Positions 12,801-27,800 of a stretch of DNA of 64,000 nt are shown in pieces. Every line of letters begins with the position of its first letter. Position 1 is the first letter of the stretch. A program made the translations under genes and the position numbers. Source of the stretch: Arbacia lixula. Its lineage: Eukaryota; Echinodermata; Echinoidea; Arbacioida; Arbaciidae. The stretch is taken from the NCBI GenBank assembly GCA_963669155.1, contig OZ022576.1:21188008-21252007 (forward strand), read 5' to 3'. Under the pieces are notes generated by a model, which saw only the letters and a program-made list of their open reading frames with translations, ran no database searches and was not told where the DNA came from.

Positions 12801-15800
12801 ACCTGCAGCTTTGAGTGCGCCACTGGATATAACCAGACCGGAGACCCGACAATCATATGCACAGAAGACGGCACATTTACTTCCGATTTGCCACATTGTG
12901 GAAGTAAGCTAGGCACATACTTCATGAATTTTTTTAAATTTTTGTTTATCAAGATTTGTCTTTATTTTCTGCTATTTCTTCCGATGCTATCTTCACACTT
13001 TCTCATGAATCTTGCTGGGGAATGAGACTTGTATGATGACATTGTATGTAAGTTAGTATGTATGACAGTTGACAGTTGACTTCTCTTCATCTTCTCTCTC
13101 CTTCTCTGTACCCCTTCCCTCTTACCTTCAACTCTCCATGTATCCCTCCTTACCTGTGTCTCACTCTCTCGTTATCCCCCCCCTCCTCCTTGGCTACTGA
13201 CCCTCCTTCACTCTCTCCATTCCATCGTAAAAAACCTATTGTTTCCACTGACTCACTCTCCTTCTCATGAAAGAGGAAGATGCTCTGCAGTGATTTTACC
13301 CTTGAGATTAACCCTTTTGCATTTGACACTCCACGGTTCTCACCCAGTTGTGCAGTGTCTCATCCCGGCCTATGGTCCCGGCCTCACCTCGGCTGATGGG
13401 TCATGTGGGGAGAGGACATACATCAACTACACAGATGGCTGTGTCTTCATGTGTGAAGTGGGATACAACCTGACTGGCAGTAATCAAGCGACATGCAGAC
13501 CTGATGGTAGCCTCTCTTCAAGTCTACCTACCTGTCAAGGTAAAAGACCCAATTTAAAAACAGATTATATCAAGCCATATTGTCTTCAGATTCCACATAA
13601 TATATTTAGCATATAATGCTTTAATACTATAAAATTAAAAATATCGAAAAAGAGGAAAATAGCAAAACTGTATTTTAATGATTTTCTTACGCATGCACGT
13701 TTATCCAAGTTCAACTGTTAAACATGGTACAGGATGTGTATTTCACACTCTAGCTAGTATGTTCATGCACTGATATCTTCTTCACAACACTCCTTTTGGC
13801 CTGACTATGATGACTGGATGATTTTGGGAAAAGATAAGAAAAGAGGTAACCAATTTTGCAGTAAGGAATATCAAGAAGGTTTGGAATACTTGGGTATCTA
13901 AGCCATATTGTCTTAAGGTTTTTTTGACATATTTGATAAGTGAAAATTAACATTTTGGTTGACTTATCATGGGTAAATGTACATCAAGAGATTTTCTTTG
14001 CCTGGTGCTGAGGAGGTTAATGGTGTAACAGCAGCCACATGATATATCACATTCCATCTCTTCCTCTCTATCTTACAGTCATTATGTAATCATTTGGTAT
14101 CGAAACTGTATGAGTGAAGCAGTTTTTCACAGCTGGTCACAAATTGTTCTAATGAGACTGAATTGAAGTCAAGTATTTTTTAAAAAAGGTAATTTCTTTA
14201 ATAACTGAATGTCACTTAATCTGTTCATGATTTAGTACTTCACATCAAAATTCTCCTCTCTCTCATTCTGTCAAACAGACATTACGTGTGAAGTCCCGTC
14301 CTTCTCCCCTGGACTACTGACCACCGACTTAGCATGTCTCTCAGGTGCTGTGGTAGCCTACAACACAAGCTGCCCTTTCGTGTGTGAACAAGGCTATAAC
14401 TTAATGGGCGCTTCATCGTTAACCTGTACTGAAGATGGCAGCTTCACTGGGCCTCTGCCTGCTTGTGAAAGTAAGTTCATCCATAGAGTTTTGATCAGGA
14501 GATTACATGTGAGATAAATATCCTCCACACTTGCCAGAAAGATGTGTTTTCATGATGAATCCACTGACCAAATAAGCACCAGGACTCTGCAGGCTGACTT
14601 TTTATATAATTAAGGAACATAGTCTGTGATGTTTGGCTTGAAAGTGCATTAGTGCAAGCAATTAATCACGTTGTACATGTTTTATTCCTACATCATAACA
14701 TACATTCCCTACTCTTCTCCCTCCTCTTTCTCCTGTCTTCCTCCTCTAGTCGTGGTCTGTGGAATCCCGTCCAGCCTCCCCGACGAGCTGTCGTCCGTCC
14801 AGCCCAACTGCAGCGCTGGCGGTGCGATAGAGTACGGGTCCTCCTGTCTGTACGAGTGCTCCGAAGGCTATGACATCACTGGCAACCAGTCCCTGCAGTG
14901 CCAGAGTGACGGCCAGCTGTCTGCTGAGCTCCCTACCTGTCAATGTAAGGACGGGGTAACTCTCTTTGCGCATCATTCAGGCATTGTGGCACAAGATGTC
15001 CTCATAACTTCCATAGAGATCTAACATGAAAAGGGTTAATCCAATGTTGAAGGGGAATTGTCTAAAAACGCAGGGCAATGTTTTCTGAATGGTATCGTTA
15101 GCACTGGAAAATTGTTGAATGGTTTATATTTTTCTCAAAAGAATCATGATTGCAGCTCTGAGTTTTAATTGCATTTGATTTTGTGCAACTTAAGGTAACA
15201 ACACTGAGAGTCATCGTTACAGACATACGTTGATAACATACACAATGCAAATATGAATATAAGCATATTAACCTGATCAAAGGGTAATTCTTGAGAATAA
15301 ATAATTTTCAAGTTTTGTAAAGTCAAACACAATTAGACCCTTATAGGTGGCTAATGTGTATGATGCTGTGAGACAAAAATTGCATTATACATACTTGAGC
15401 ATTAGTACATTATACGTTATTTTTTAGTGAAATTTCTTAACATTTCTCTTTAAAGTTGAACCTAAAATAGGATGATTGATAATGTTTGAGTGTTTGGTAC
15501 AAAAATGAAATTGAAAATTAAGATTTGTTGCATCATACATAATAAATATTCCTTCGGTTTTACACATGATACAGAAAGTTAAGTCAGCCATATGTTAATA
15601 TATTACTGTGAATTGAAGGTTTAAAATTGTAGCTCAGAAAATTTAGTTGCCATTTGTTACTATACATTAAAGACTTCAAGTCGTGTGGTTATATGAGTAT
15701 TTCATGAAACTCATCATGGATCAGTAGTATACCCTAATGATAACATGATATGTCACAGTCACAGCTTCACAAGCATTTTCAGGAAAAGTGGGAAAATATT

Positions 15801-18800
15801 CTTTGTTTTAACATAATATCACCTTTACTTCAACCCCGTTACCTCTGTGAAGTGGTGATGTGCAGTGTGCCTGCCTTTTCCCCAAACCTACTCGCCAAGG
15901 ACAGAAACTGTGCGGAGGGGTTAAAGGTCAATTATGCTGCTTCCTGCCTGTATGAATGTGAGGAGGGCTATGACCTGGTGGGATCCCCCTCCATCAGCTG
16001 TCTGGCTAATGGCTCCTTCTCAGATGCTCTCCCCATCTGTCAAGGTGAGTCAAGTTAATTCAACTCAATAAATCGATTATTAAAGGGGCATATATTAGCC
16101 CCTATAATAAGTTGAATTGAATAAAAGCAGAACAATAAGCTTATGGATGAGCAAAAGTTTGAGAGAAATGAAACATATCATAATGGAGTTATTTGTGTTT
16201 ACAAATGTTGATGTTCACTAGCCCTGTAAGTTTGCTCTCTAAATCTCTCTACAGTGAATTTAGGCACATTATTCTCGTGGTATTGTTTTGTTTATGAATA
16301 TACACAACTACAATGACAATAATGAATCAGGGTTTCACTCTCCTTAAAGAACACAAGATTCCCAGCTCATAGGTGAATGCATGGATGATTACATAGATAA
16401 AGTATCTGTAGACATTACTCTGTTTATTTGAGTTTGTCTGTTTTCCCCATCCCCATCCATTTATACCATATTTCAAGATCCATTTGACTGATTGACTTGG
16501 AATGTGCTATTTAAATATAATTTATGGATCCAGTAAACCCCCGACAACATCCAAGTAAGGTCGAACATAAAAGGTCAATGAACACTTTCTCCCCCTCCCC
16601 GCCCCGCCGTAATATTTTCCACAATAACTGGTAATCCAAAGATGGATTATAACCAGATTTGAATTATGTTGATAGGATAGAGTATCAAGTAAGCATAACT
16701 GTATTTAACAATAGACTTTACAATAATTAGCTCTCTACAAGGATACAAGGAAAATGGGCACATCTGAGCACTGTTAATCCTTTGGAACTGAACTGAACAA
16801 ACCCTCCATGACCCTCTGCTGTCCCCTTGTGTTTCAGTTGTGACATGCAGCATACCGTCGTTCACATCCCAGCTGGGATCGAGCTGTAATGAGAGCGTGA
16901 GCGTTCCTTTCAGCACGGTGTGCACCTTCTCCTGTGCTCCTGGCTACGACCTGGTGGGCAGCGCGTCCTTGGAATGCCTGGCTGATGGCAACCTCACCAC
17001 CACACTGCCCTCATGTGACAGTGAGTCCCGATTCAAACTTATGAAATTTGGTTTATCATCCGAGACATTACTGGCCTAGGAATATGACTTCATCCTGGCA
17101 AACCTAAGCACTGTCTTTTAAAGAATTGCTATAAATTACAACTTGACTAGAGATCAATATCGATTGTAACTCAGTCCATTAGAGATATTGATTTGGATGT
17201 GCGATCGATATAGATATCCCTTTATTGCTCTATAGCTTAAAAATGGTTTAAAGATGTATTCAAAGACTTAGGTGAATTCAGAGTTGCAATGTTGCATAAC
17301 ATAGAATGAGTTATTTCAGCACAACTATGAGTGAACTGTTTCTTCTCCGCTATAGTTGTGATGTGCCCAATCCCTGAGGCCCTGCCCTCTCAGCTAGGGT
17401 CAGCGTTTGCAAACTGCAGCGCTGGGGGCAGCCTGGAGTATGACACCACCTGCCTTTTTGAGTGCTCGGAGGGATACACTCTAGATGGCAGCCCTCAGGT
17501 GTCCTGCCTTAGCGACGGCTCTCTCTCAGGGAGTCTACCCACATGTGACGGTGAGTACAGTCAAAGCTGTCTGAGAAAACCACTTACGTACCTAGCACCT
17601 CTACATATTAGAGTCCAGGAAATTGCATCAGCCTTTAAAGACCACCTGTCCACAAAGACCACATTTTCTGTTTTCCTTGGAGTGGCATTTTATAAGCAAA
17701 GTATATGGACGATTATTCCATAATAAAGAAAACATTGTCTGTTTTACTCAGTTTACTCAGCTTCAGTTGATTTTGCAATGTAGAACAGGCATATTGTAAT
17801 CCATGTGAAGCATCATAAAGGTTTGGTTTACACAGGATAATAATTCAAACAGTGGGAAAATTGTTGTACCAAGGGGTCACTCAGATTTAAATACATAGAA
17901 TATATAAACATGTAAAGAAAGTCAGCTGGCAAAATTAATTTAGCAATTATAATGACTTCAAATGTGTGTACATTCATGCACATCCTATGAACTATATTTT
18001 GCATATTGTGAGAAGCAGCAATAGCAGCAATTCACAGATTTGATTTTCAGTAGCATGAGCCTGAAGTAACAAAGATTAATCCATGTTTTCATTGACAGTG
18101 GTAATGTGTACGATTGAGACTCTACCTTCAAATCTGGTGACATCATCCTCATCGTGCGGCTCTGGATCTGCCATCAACTACACAGACACCTGCACATATT
18201 CATGTGATGTTGGCTTCAATCTGATTGGACTACCCTTGATCACATGTCTAGCTAATGGCTCGTTATCCTCCAACTTGCCCGCATGCGAAGGTTTGTAAAA
18301 GATTATTCATTTCAATGCCTTTTACAATCTCCTTCGATGGACTGTTAAAAGTTGGCATGGTGAATTCTGCTCTGAAAAATTAAGATATGGTGTGTATTTA
18401 TATTTATTTATGTACACATGGAGCTAGTTTAATAGGAAGATATCAATTTCTTGTTTTCTCACTCTGTCTGATGATATGTATATCTGCCATGGAAATTATG
18501 TGGTAGTGAAAGCACATGCAATTGATTGAATGCTTTATGGTAACCTCAACCCCTCGTTTACCATTCTCGTTATAATCATAGTATGGAATAAAAAAATTAA
18601 AGGATCCTCTTCTATTCTAGTGCTCATTTATCTTTGGAAAAGTATATTTGAATGCAAGCTTCCTTTTCATACCATCTTTCAACATTATTGTGTACATAGC
18701 TATGAATAGTTGTGATCTTGCATTTCATTATTCATTATTATTTAATTTAAACATTATTCTGTAGTTTAATATATATCTATGATCTGTGATTCCTTGCAGT

Positions 18801-21800
18801 AATGACGTGTACTCTGAGCAGCTTCCCCTCCCAGCTGACGGCCGATCTCTCAGCCTGTAGTGAGGGCAGTGTGGTGAACTATGACACAAACTGCTCCTTC
18901 AGCTGCGAGAATGGTTACGACCTGGTCGGCTCCGCTTGGACGGTCTGTGGGGAGGACGGAGCCTTCTCAAACAGCCTCCCTCAATGTCAACGTAAGGCCT
19001 TCTCCCTCCATACCCCTCCTACTCAAGGGGGGATATCGTCCCTATGCAGAGAGAAATACCATCTGGTATTGCTTACGTACCCCAAAAGACTCTTTTATTC
19101 TAAGTGGAATGTTGTGAGTCTGTTATCGCTAACAATGATAACTCCTAAGTGTGCATATTTAACACCAAAAACATGCACACGTTGTGCAGTATGTTATACT
19201 TAAAGGTGATATTCATAGAAAATCCAAAAATATGAAGATATTCATCTACAGAAAGCTTATAAGCCATACAATGAGCTCGGATGGCATTCTAACAATATAT
19301 CACTTTCCAAAAAGCGAAATTAGGGTGAAAACAATCACCGTATTCTCGGGGACAAATTTGACCTACTGTCATCCGAAACGGCTTTTAGGTCTGACGTAAG
19401 AAACGGGAGACGTTATTGTGCATCACACATGCCAATCCGCAGCTTCTTTTTCGCCAGAAGCATCAGGCATTGTTCATGAGACTGTGATGGCAGTTGCTAG
19501 TGGATTAACAGGTGTGATACACAATGGTCATTGTGAAGCGTATCCCGGCTGTGACGTACACACATCGCCACTTTCCCTTGGGCGATTTCGTAGGTCAGGA
19601 AGAGAGTCAATTTAGTGAAATTTGACTTTCATTAAACACACAACTGAACAATTTCATGGCATGTTAACTGCATAAATTGCTGTAATAACTCATTCAATTA
19701 TAAAATAAACTATATTTATTCAATTTTATTTCCTATGAATATCACCTTTAAATTTTCCTGCTTGCTTTGAGACAGCATGTGCTGGTTAAGATCCGCTCTG
19801 GAAATAAATTCACTATCATAGACCCATACCCACATGGTATCTTTGTCTATCTTGGAGTAAACTCTATTCTGATTGTGTGTTTTATTCTGTTATGTGTACA
19901 TTATATTGTTGCAAAAATACATGTAATACTATCTGTTTGCTCAAATTGATGATGATAATAATTGTAATGATAATATTAACAATGATAGAAGTAATGATAT
20001 TAATGTTAATATTATTATGATATGATGTAATCAATCTGAAGTCTGTATCTCTTGACCCTGACCCAGTTGTGACGTGTGCTGTGCCTGCTTCTCTCCCTGC
20101 CAACCTGGAGTCTCCGGAGTGCAGCGTGGGCGGGGCGGTTAACTTCGGTACCGCCTGCCCCTTCCAGTGTGTGGTGGGCTTCACTCTGTTGGGCAATGAC
20201 TCTCTGACCTGCCTCGCTACGGGCTTGCTGTCAGACACTCTGCCGACATGCCAGGGTAAGAACAACATCATCCTGAAATTATCCAGTAGGTGCATGTCCA
20301 GTTGTGATGTTCTGAAATGAAGCCTTACGTGGAAGTCCTATGTTTTCTCCTGTTTGGTGTTTAGAAATTCATCCTAACTTAATTAAAATGTTTGTAAGAA
20401 TTAGCAAGTTAGGAAGATGGTATGCATGTATGATCATATGGATGTATGGATGATATGATCCCAACACAATACTGTTATCCCTCAGCCTAGGTCTCGTGAT
20501 AATCATATTCTTTTGGGGTCACCTAGTGGCCATAGTTTTTAACCATGAATCTAAGGGCAGTGTCTATTTGTATACTACATCAAACTTTTTCCTTGGATGC
20601 CCCACATCTGTTTGTTTCCCTGCTTTGCATGCATACCCAGTATATGCTACATAATTCTAGCCTGAAGCTAATTTATGTTTCCTCTCCTTCTCTATAGTTG
20701 TGACGTGTACCATCCCGTCCTTCGGTAGTCCTCTATCCTCCACCACGTGCTCCCCCAATACTAACATTGACAACGGCGCCCTCTGTGACTTCAGATGTGA
20801 CGCAGGCTATACACTGGTGGGATCGTCCTCCATTAGCTGCAATGCCACTGGGTCTCTCTCAGACCCTGTACCAACCTGCCAAGGTATCATAGAACAGTTG
20901 AACCCCTTCATTCACCATTGAATCTAGACAAAGCCCATAAAGCATACACTTTGTCTGCCAGAGCTGGTTAAGCTGGTTGACCACTGCTGCATTTTTGCAC
21001 CACTATTCATTATTTCTAACATGTTGCTTACTGTTAGATTTGTTTGCTTTATGAAACCTTGTCCAGTAAGGATGTCAAAATTTGCTATGGAACTGGGGTA
21101 ACCAAAGGAGAGTTGGTTTAATTCTGTCCTCTAGGGTATTTCAAGTTGATTTATGGACTGTGATCTATTGTCTGAAGAGCAGATTGTATGTGAATCATAT
21201 CTGAGTGGGAAAAAAGCTAGCCCATTGATATGCAAGCTCAGTAAAAGAACAGGTTAATGTAGAGTACCATTTTGTCTCTGACAGGATAGGGGTTCATTGT
21301 AAAAATGTGAACACTTACTTATAGAAAAACCCTTTTCTGGAAAAGTTCAGACTGCCCCAAGTGCTTTTAATTATTTCTTCAAATCAATGAAAGCATTTCT
21401 ATGAGATACAATGCCTGAAAATGTCAAAGAAACTCATATTTTTCTGGGTAAATCAATAGTCTTGCCTACAAGGCACATGAAGCTCCTCAACAATTCAATG
21501 TGAAGTGGCAAAATAGCTGAATATATGATAATGATTCCATCTAGATTAATTTAATACAATGTTAGAAACCTTTCAAATATTTGTCTTCTGTAGCAAATAA
21601 AATCGTACATTTGTAATAACAGATTTTTCTTTCCCTTTGCTTTTGCAGTTGTGACGTGTCCAGTCCCATCCTTCCCAGCAAATTTAACCGCTATCAATGG
21701 CACTTGCACCCCGAACTCTGACGTGCCCTATGCCACAACCTGCACCTTTGAGTGTAGCGTTGGGTTTAGTCTTGTCGGAGAAGCTGGTGTCTCATGTGCT

Positions 21801-24800
21801 GCGAGTGGAGAATTAACCTCAGCTCTTCCAACCTGCCAGGGTAAGTGACTGTCAGATGCTGGAGGGGCCTCTATCAGGGTACCCCCCCCCCTGTCCCCCA
21901 CAAGAGTATGGGTAGCAAACTCTTTTAACATTCAAAATACTGTATTGCGGGAAGAATAAGACTTGTATGTTTGTATTATCAGATTTCGGCTTGAAGGACA
22001 AAGAAACTTGCTTCCTCCTGTGTGCTTTATAGCCTTGAGTGTATGCCTACAATATATGCACATGCACATGCACATGTAGCTGTCATTGAGACACCATTAG
22101 TGTCAAACATATTCAGCTGTATGCTGAATATAATGTCCTTATAAAATATTTAACCCAAGCACTTACATAGAATGTGCTCATTTGAATAAAAGGTTTTGGT
22201 GGGTTTTCTTGCATTTCAAAAATTTTACTTAGTTCTTGAGACCACAGAATAAAAATCCCAAGTATTCACAGATTATATGAAATTATGCTTTCTGTTCCAT
22301 GGGTGTATGTTTGTAATACAGCTGTCACCTGTAGCATCCCTACGCTGCCAGCCCAGCTGTCCCCCGTAGATGCTGAGTGCCAAGTAGGTCTTGACGTCCC
22401 GTACGCCACAGTGTGCAGCTATGGGTGCAGTATGGGGTACACCCTCATCGGCAGTCAGAGCCTGACCTGTTTGGGAGATGGAAGCCTGTCTGGTGCTCTG
22501 CCCACCTGCCAGGGTAAGGCTCTATGTTCGACTACTTCCATCATATAAAGGAGCCGGAATCTTTGTAAATGACCAATGCCAATTAAGCTTACAGTGCTTA
22601 CAATTACATGCTTGATGGTATGAAGGTACTGAAATCTTTGTAATTAACAAGGAGCCAAAGTAAAGAATGATGTAATGTATTTCAAAGTGTGAGGCAGCTA
22701 GTGTATTGTGTATAACATGACCAAGATGGGGATGTGAAACTGTGGTGTTGGTAGTTTGTCCGATATGTCCTATGCTTAGTTGATTTTAACTTTATCATCT
22801 TGATAAACATACTAATTACAGATAAAAAAAAATAAACACCAACTTCATATGAGGATGATTCACCTGTACCAGAAAATTACAGACACAATTATTCTAGCAT
22901 TGATTTTATTTGGGAAGCAAGGACATTGTGATACATTAAAAACATATTGATATAATCACTGTAACTCTGTCATTATGGTGTGTCAGATTTAATTGAGTCC
23001 TCATCAATGGAACTTGCAATGGTATAATTTGGCACACTTTGTTCACATCTACTATTGATATCAGATTTGGATATGGAAGTTAGATATGGTGGTATTACAG
23101 AGATCTTGCGATATACATGGACAAGAATATGTCAGACATTTGCTAGATTGTGCTGAGGGACACTGCATTAACCATATCACAGTATATAAAGTTAGGCTTA
23201 GAACAAAAATCTCTAAAATGGTTTCAGTGTATGAGCTAATATATTGGGGATATTTGCACCATAGGGTCACAAATTAAGTAACATGTGAAAATGTTGAAAG
23301 AGAAATCATGCTATTTTGCCACTCACACTTAGATAAGTAGTAACACCCAGCAGTTGATGTACTGTTTCTTCCAGTCTTGCGGCATTTCTTACTGCAGTAA
23401 GTAGCGGACGTGATGTGTTATTGCGCAAGATATATGTGAAAGTTACAAGGGTGTCAATCACGATGGTCTGTGATGCCGTCATCCGCAAAAATATCTGCAT
23501 GTGCAACTATTGGCTTATACAGTATTGTGTGGTGTGTTTCAACTTGTGTGTTGTTATAGTGGTACAGTGCAGCATCCCAGCATTTCCTGCTAACCTCACC
23601 ACCAGTGATTCCCAGTGTACGGCTGGGTCCACAGTGGACTACAGCACCCAGTGTGTCTATGCCTGTCAGCCTGGGTACGAGGCGGCTGGCAACACCTCAC
23701 TAGTCTGCACGGAGAGTGGGGCTCTCTCAGCCGACCTCCCGACGTGTCAAGGTGGGTGTATGAGGCTCTGCTGCCCTCTCTAGGTGCCACCGTTACATGT
23801 TTTTATGCCAGTAACGCAAATACATCCGATAGAGCAGCATTGTATGTGGTGGAGGAGGAGTCTCTTTAGGAGGAAAATGTGAATTGTGTGCACTAGCTGA
23901 TCAAGAACCACAACAAAGGAAAAAGGAATCATGTCTAGTAAATAATAAAATGAAATTAGCAATATAATGACTGAAATTAAGGTCAAGGAAATCATTACTT
24001 TTATGCTATTTTAATAATTGAAAATTGTGTGAGGTTTTGAAGATTTAATCTGTGATTTCCTCTCAACATTCTCACTAATTGCTTTCACATTATTTATTGA
24101 TAAGTTCAAAAAAGCCACATGGTATCCTCGGATTTTTCTCTCACGCATATTATAACAAGTAAAACATGAATGAAATGACATCAAAAGAGGGACACTTTCC
24201 CCTCTGAATAATATTTTCAAGAAATCATACATTCCTGTTTTCATTAAAACAAACCCTGCTTCTAACCACGAGTCTGTATTTGTTGCCAATTTGCTGAGCA
24301 GTGATTGACATCTGTGGGGACATCAAGCCATGTCCAATGGTGTCTACCTGTACTGGTGGCATCAACACATTTTCCTGCGAGTGCAACTCTGGTTATACCA
24401 CAACGCAGACAGTGAACGGGGAGGCTTTGATCTTCAGCTGTACAGACATTGATGAGTGCGATGCCACAACGCCCCCTTGTGATGCCAATGCCCGCTGCGA
24501 TAACTTCGCAGGGAGCTACCTATGTACATGCTTGGAAGGGTATGCTGGAAACGGGACGTCCTGCACAGGTAACTGTTACAGTTATTGAATAAGCAAGAGA
24601 TTTGTTGATCTGGCTGAAATCATTTGGTTTATATTAAGTTTATGAAGCATAATCGTGTTTCCACAAATATCAAAACATATGGATTACTTTATTTTGATAA
24701 ACAGAAGAACATGATGTGACCAAGGATCCTGGCTTATGTAAAAAGAATTAATCAATTTTTGTCCATGTACCTACATATCACATGAGTGAAAGCATCATTT

Positions 24801-27800
24801 AAAAATCAGGTTTATTAGAGTTATTGATCAGTTTTGGCAAATAATTGTTTGCAGGGCTATAACTTATATTTCTAATCATTTGATTAGTTCTTATTTCTAG
24901 GCTTACTTGATAATTCTAGGGCAAAATTAACAAAATGTCCATATGATGTGTACAGAAGTGGGATGTTGCCTAACAAACCACAATGACAACCCTGTTTACA
25001 GCTGTTGATCCGTGCGACTTGGCACCGTGCCAGAATGGGGGTACTTGTACAACATCAGCTGACGGGACCAGCTACACCTGTGCCTGCCCAGTGTCTTACA
25101 CTGATGTCAACTGCAACACTCTCATTGTTGCACAGGGTGAGTGTCTTATCATACGCTTAACCTACTAACCCTCTAACTATCAAGCCAGGAAAAGTCCAAT
25201 TGATTAAGTACATATTTCATGCTCAAATGATAATGGAATGGTTAAATCCAGTGCCACAGTGACTGAAATGTCTTGGACAGGTGTTTTAAGGGAACACTTG
25301 TAAAAACAATATTTCAAAGGTGTTCTCAGGGGTGTTTTAGATGAGATGTGTCATTCTTTTGTTACAATAGTTTAACATTCCCTTCAATTGAGATATTTTT
25401 TTTTTATTGTAGGCATTCATACTTGCCATATTCTCATCACAATATCATAATGTACATACTTGTTAATGTGTTGCAATAAGCAAGTTTTAAAAGTTGTACA
25501 TTTTGTTGCAGGGGCCATAATTGATACCGAAAGTTAGAGCACTTGTAAAATTTGCAAGCTCTTCCTTACAATTGTTAGATAAAAGCTAATGTATTTTTGT
25601 CTCGCCCACCGGAGGTGAAGGCGAGACTAAGGGATCCAAATGGCGTCCGTCCGTCGTCCGTCCGTCGTCCGTCGTCCGTCACAAATGTTAAAGTTTACCT
25701 GCAAGACTCTCTTATGATCCATAACTTAGCAACTGTTACAGCAATGGCAGCCACACTTGGTTGATAGAAGCACTAGGGGTATCTTCATGTTATGGTGTTG
25801 TCAGAGGTCATGTGATGATGTCAAAGGTCATTTGAGGTCATATATTAAAGAGTATGTGCAAGACTCTCTTTTTGTCTCGCCCACCGGAGGTGAAGGCGAG
25901 ACTAAGGGATCCAAATGGCGTCCGTCCGTCGTCCGTCCGTCGTCCGTCCGTCGTCCGTCGTCCATCACAAATGTTAAAGTTTACCTGCAAGACTCTCTTA
26001 TGATCCATAACTTCACGTGGGTTGCTTGGATTACAACCTAACTTGGGTCATAGATGCACTGGGGGTACCTTCATGTTATGGTGGCGTTGGAGGTCACAGG
26101 ATAAGGTCAAAGGTCATTTGAGGTCATACGTTAAAGTTTACCTGCAAGACTCTCTTTTGACAAATAACTTCACATAGGTTGCTTGGATTACAACCTAACT
26201 TGGGTCATAGATGCACTGGGGGTACCTTCATGTTATGGTGCTGTTGGAGGTCACAGGATAAGGTCAAAGGTCATTTGAGGTCATACGTTAAAGTTTACCT
26301 GCAAGACTCTCTTTTGACAAATAACTTCACATGGGTTGCTTGGATTAAAACCTAACTTGGGTCATAGATGCACTGGGGGTACCTTCATGTTATGGTACCG
26401 TTGGAGGTCACAGGATAAGGTCAAAGGTCATTTGAGGTCATACGTTAAAGTTTACCTGCAAGACTCTCTTTTGACAAATAACTTCACATGGGTTGCTTGG
26501 ATTACAACCTAAGTTGGGTCATAGATGCACTGGGGGTACCTTCATGTTATGGTGGCGTTGGAGGTCACAGGATAAGGTCAAAGGTCATTTGAGGTCATAC
26601 GTTAAAGTTTACCTGCAAGACTCTCTTTTGACAAATAACTTCACATGGGTTGCTTGGATTACAACCTAACTTGGGTCATAGATGCACTGGGGGTACCTAC
26701 ATGTTATGGTGCTGTTGGAGGTCACAGGATAAGGTCAAAGGTCATTTGAGGTCATACGTTAAAGTTTACCTGCAAGACTCTCTTATGATCCATAACTTCA
26801 CATGGGTTGCTTGGATTACAACCTAACTTGGGTCATAGATGCACTGGGGGTACCTTCATGTTATGGTGGCGTTGGAGGTCACAGGATAAGGTCAAAGGTC
26901 ATTTGAGGTCATACGTTAAAGTTTACTTGCAAGACTCTCTTATCACACATAACTCATCACATGTTGCTACAATGGCAATCAAACTTGGATGATGGATGCA
27001 CTGGGGGCACCTGCATGTTATTGTGCTGTAAGAGGTCACATGATAAGGTCAAAAGTCATTTGAGGTCATACATTAAAGTTTACTTGCAAGACTCTTGGTG
27101 AAGGCTTCCTAACTTGTGCACAGAATTGTGTGAGCATGTGTGAGCTTTACTGATGTAGATTTAGGCAAACATTACTCATGCACATTTATGCAAATTTATT
27201 CAAAGTCACTACTTTGCACCTGATTTTGATGTTGTCTGTTTAAAGTTGCTTATTTGTTTGTTTCAGTTTTCTTTTGCGTAGCAACGGAGATCGCGATATT
27301 TCTGGTTATTTTCGCAAGTGGGCGAGACACAATATTGCTAATGCCTTGTTCTATGTTAAAGTTTACCTGCAAGACTCTCTTTTGACAAATAACTTCACAT
27401 AGGTTGCTTGGATTACAACCTAACTTGGGTCATAGATGCACTGGGGGTACCTTCATGTTATGGTACCGTTGGAGGTCACAGGATAAGGTCAAAGGTCATT
27501 TGAGGTCATACGTTAAAGTTTACCTGCAAGACTCTCTTTTGACAAATAACTTCACATGGGTTGCTTGGATTACAACCTAACTTGGGCCATAGATGCACTG
27601 GGGGTACCTCCATGTTATGGTGCCGTTGGAGGTCACAGGATAAGGTCAAAGGTCATTTGAGGTCATACGTTAAAGTTTACCTGCAAGACTCTCTTTTGAC
27701 AAATAACTTCACATGGGTTGCTTGGATTACAACCTAACTTGGGTCATAGATGCACTGGGGGTACCTTCATGTTATGGTGGCGTTGGAGGTCACAGGATAA

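Noticed and set aside
19882-20295. 137-codon minus-strand frame
   Set aside because: It overlaps the CCP11 exon antisense and has low-complexity Asn/Ile stretches; a shadow frame.
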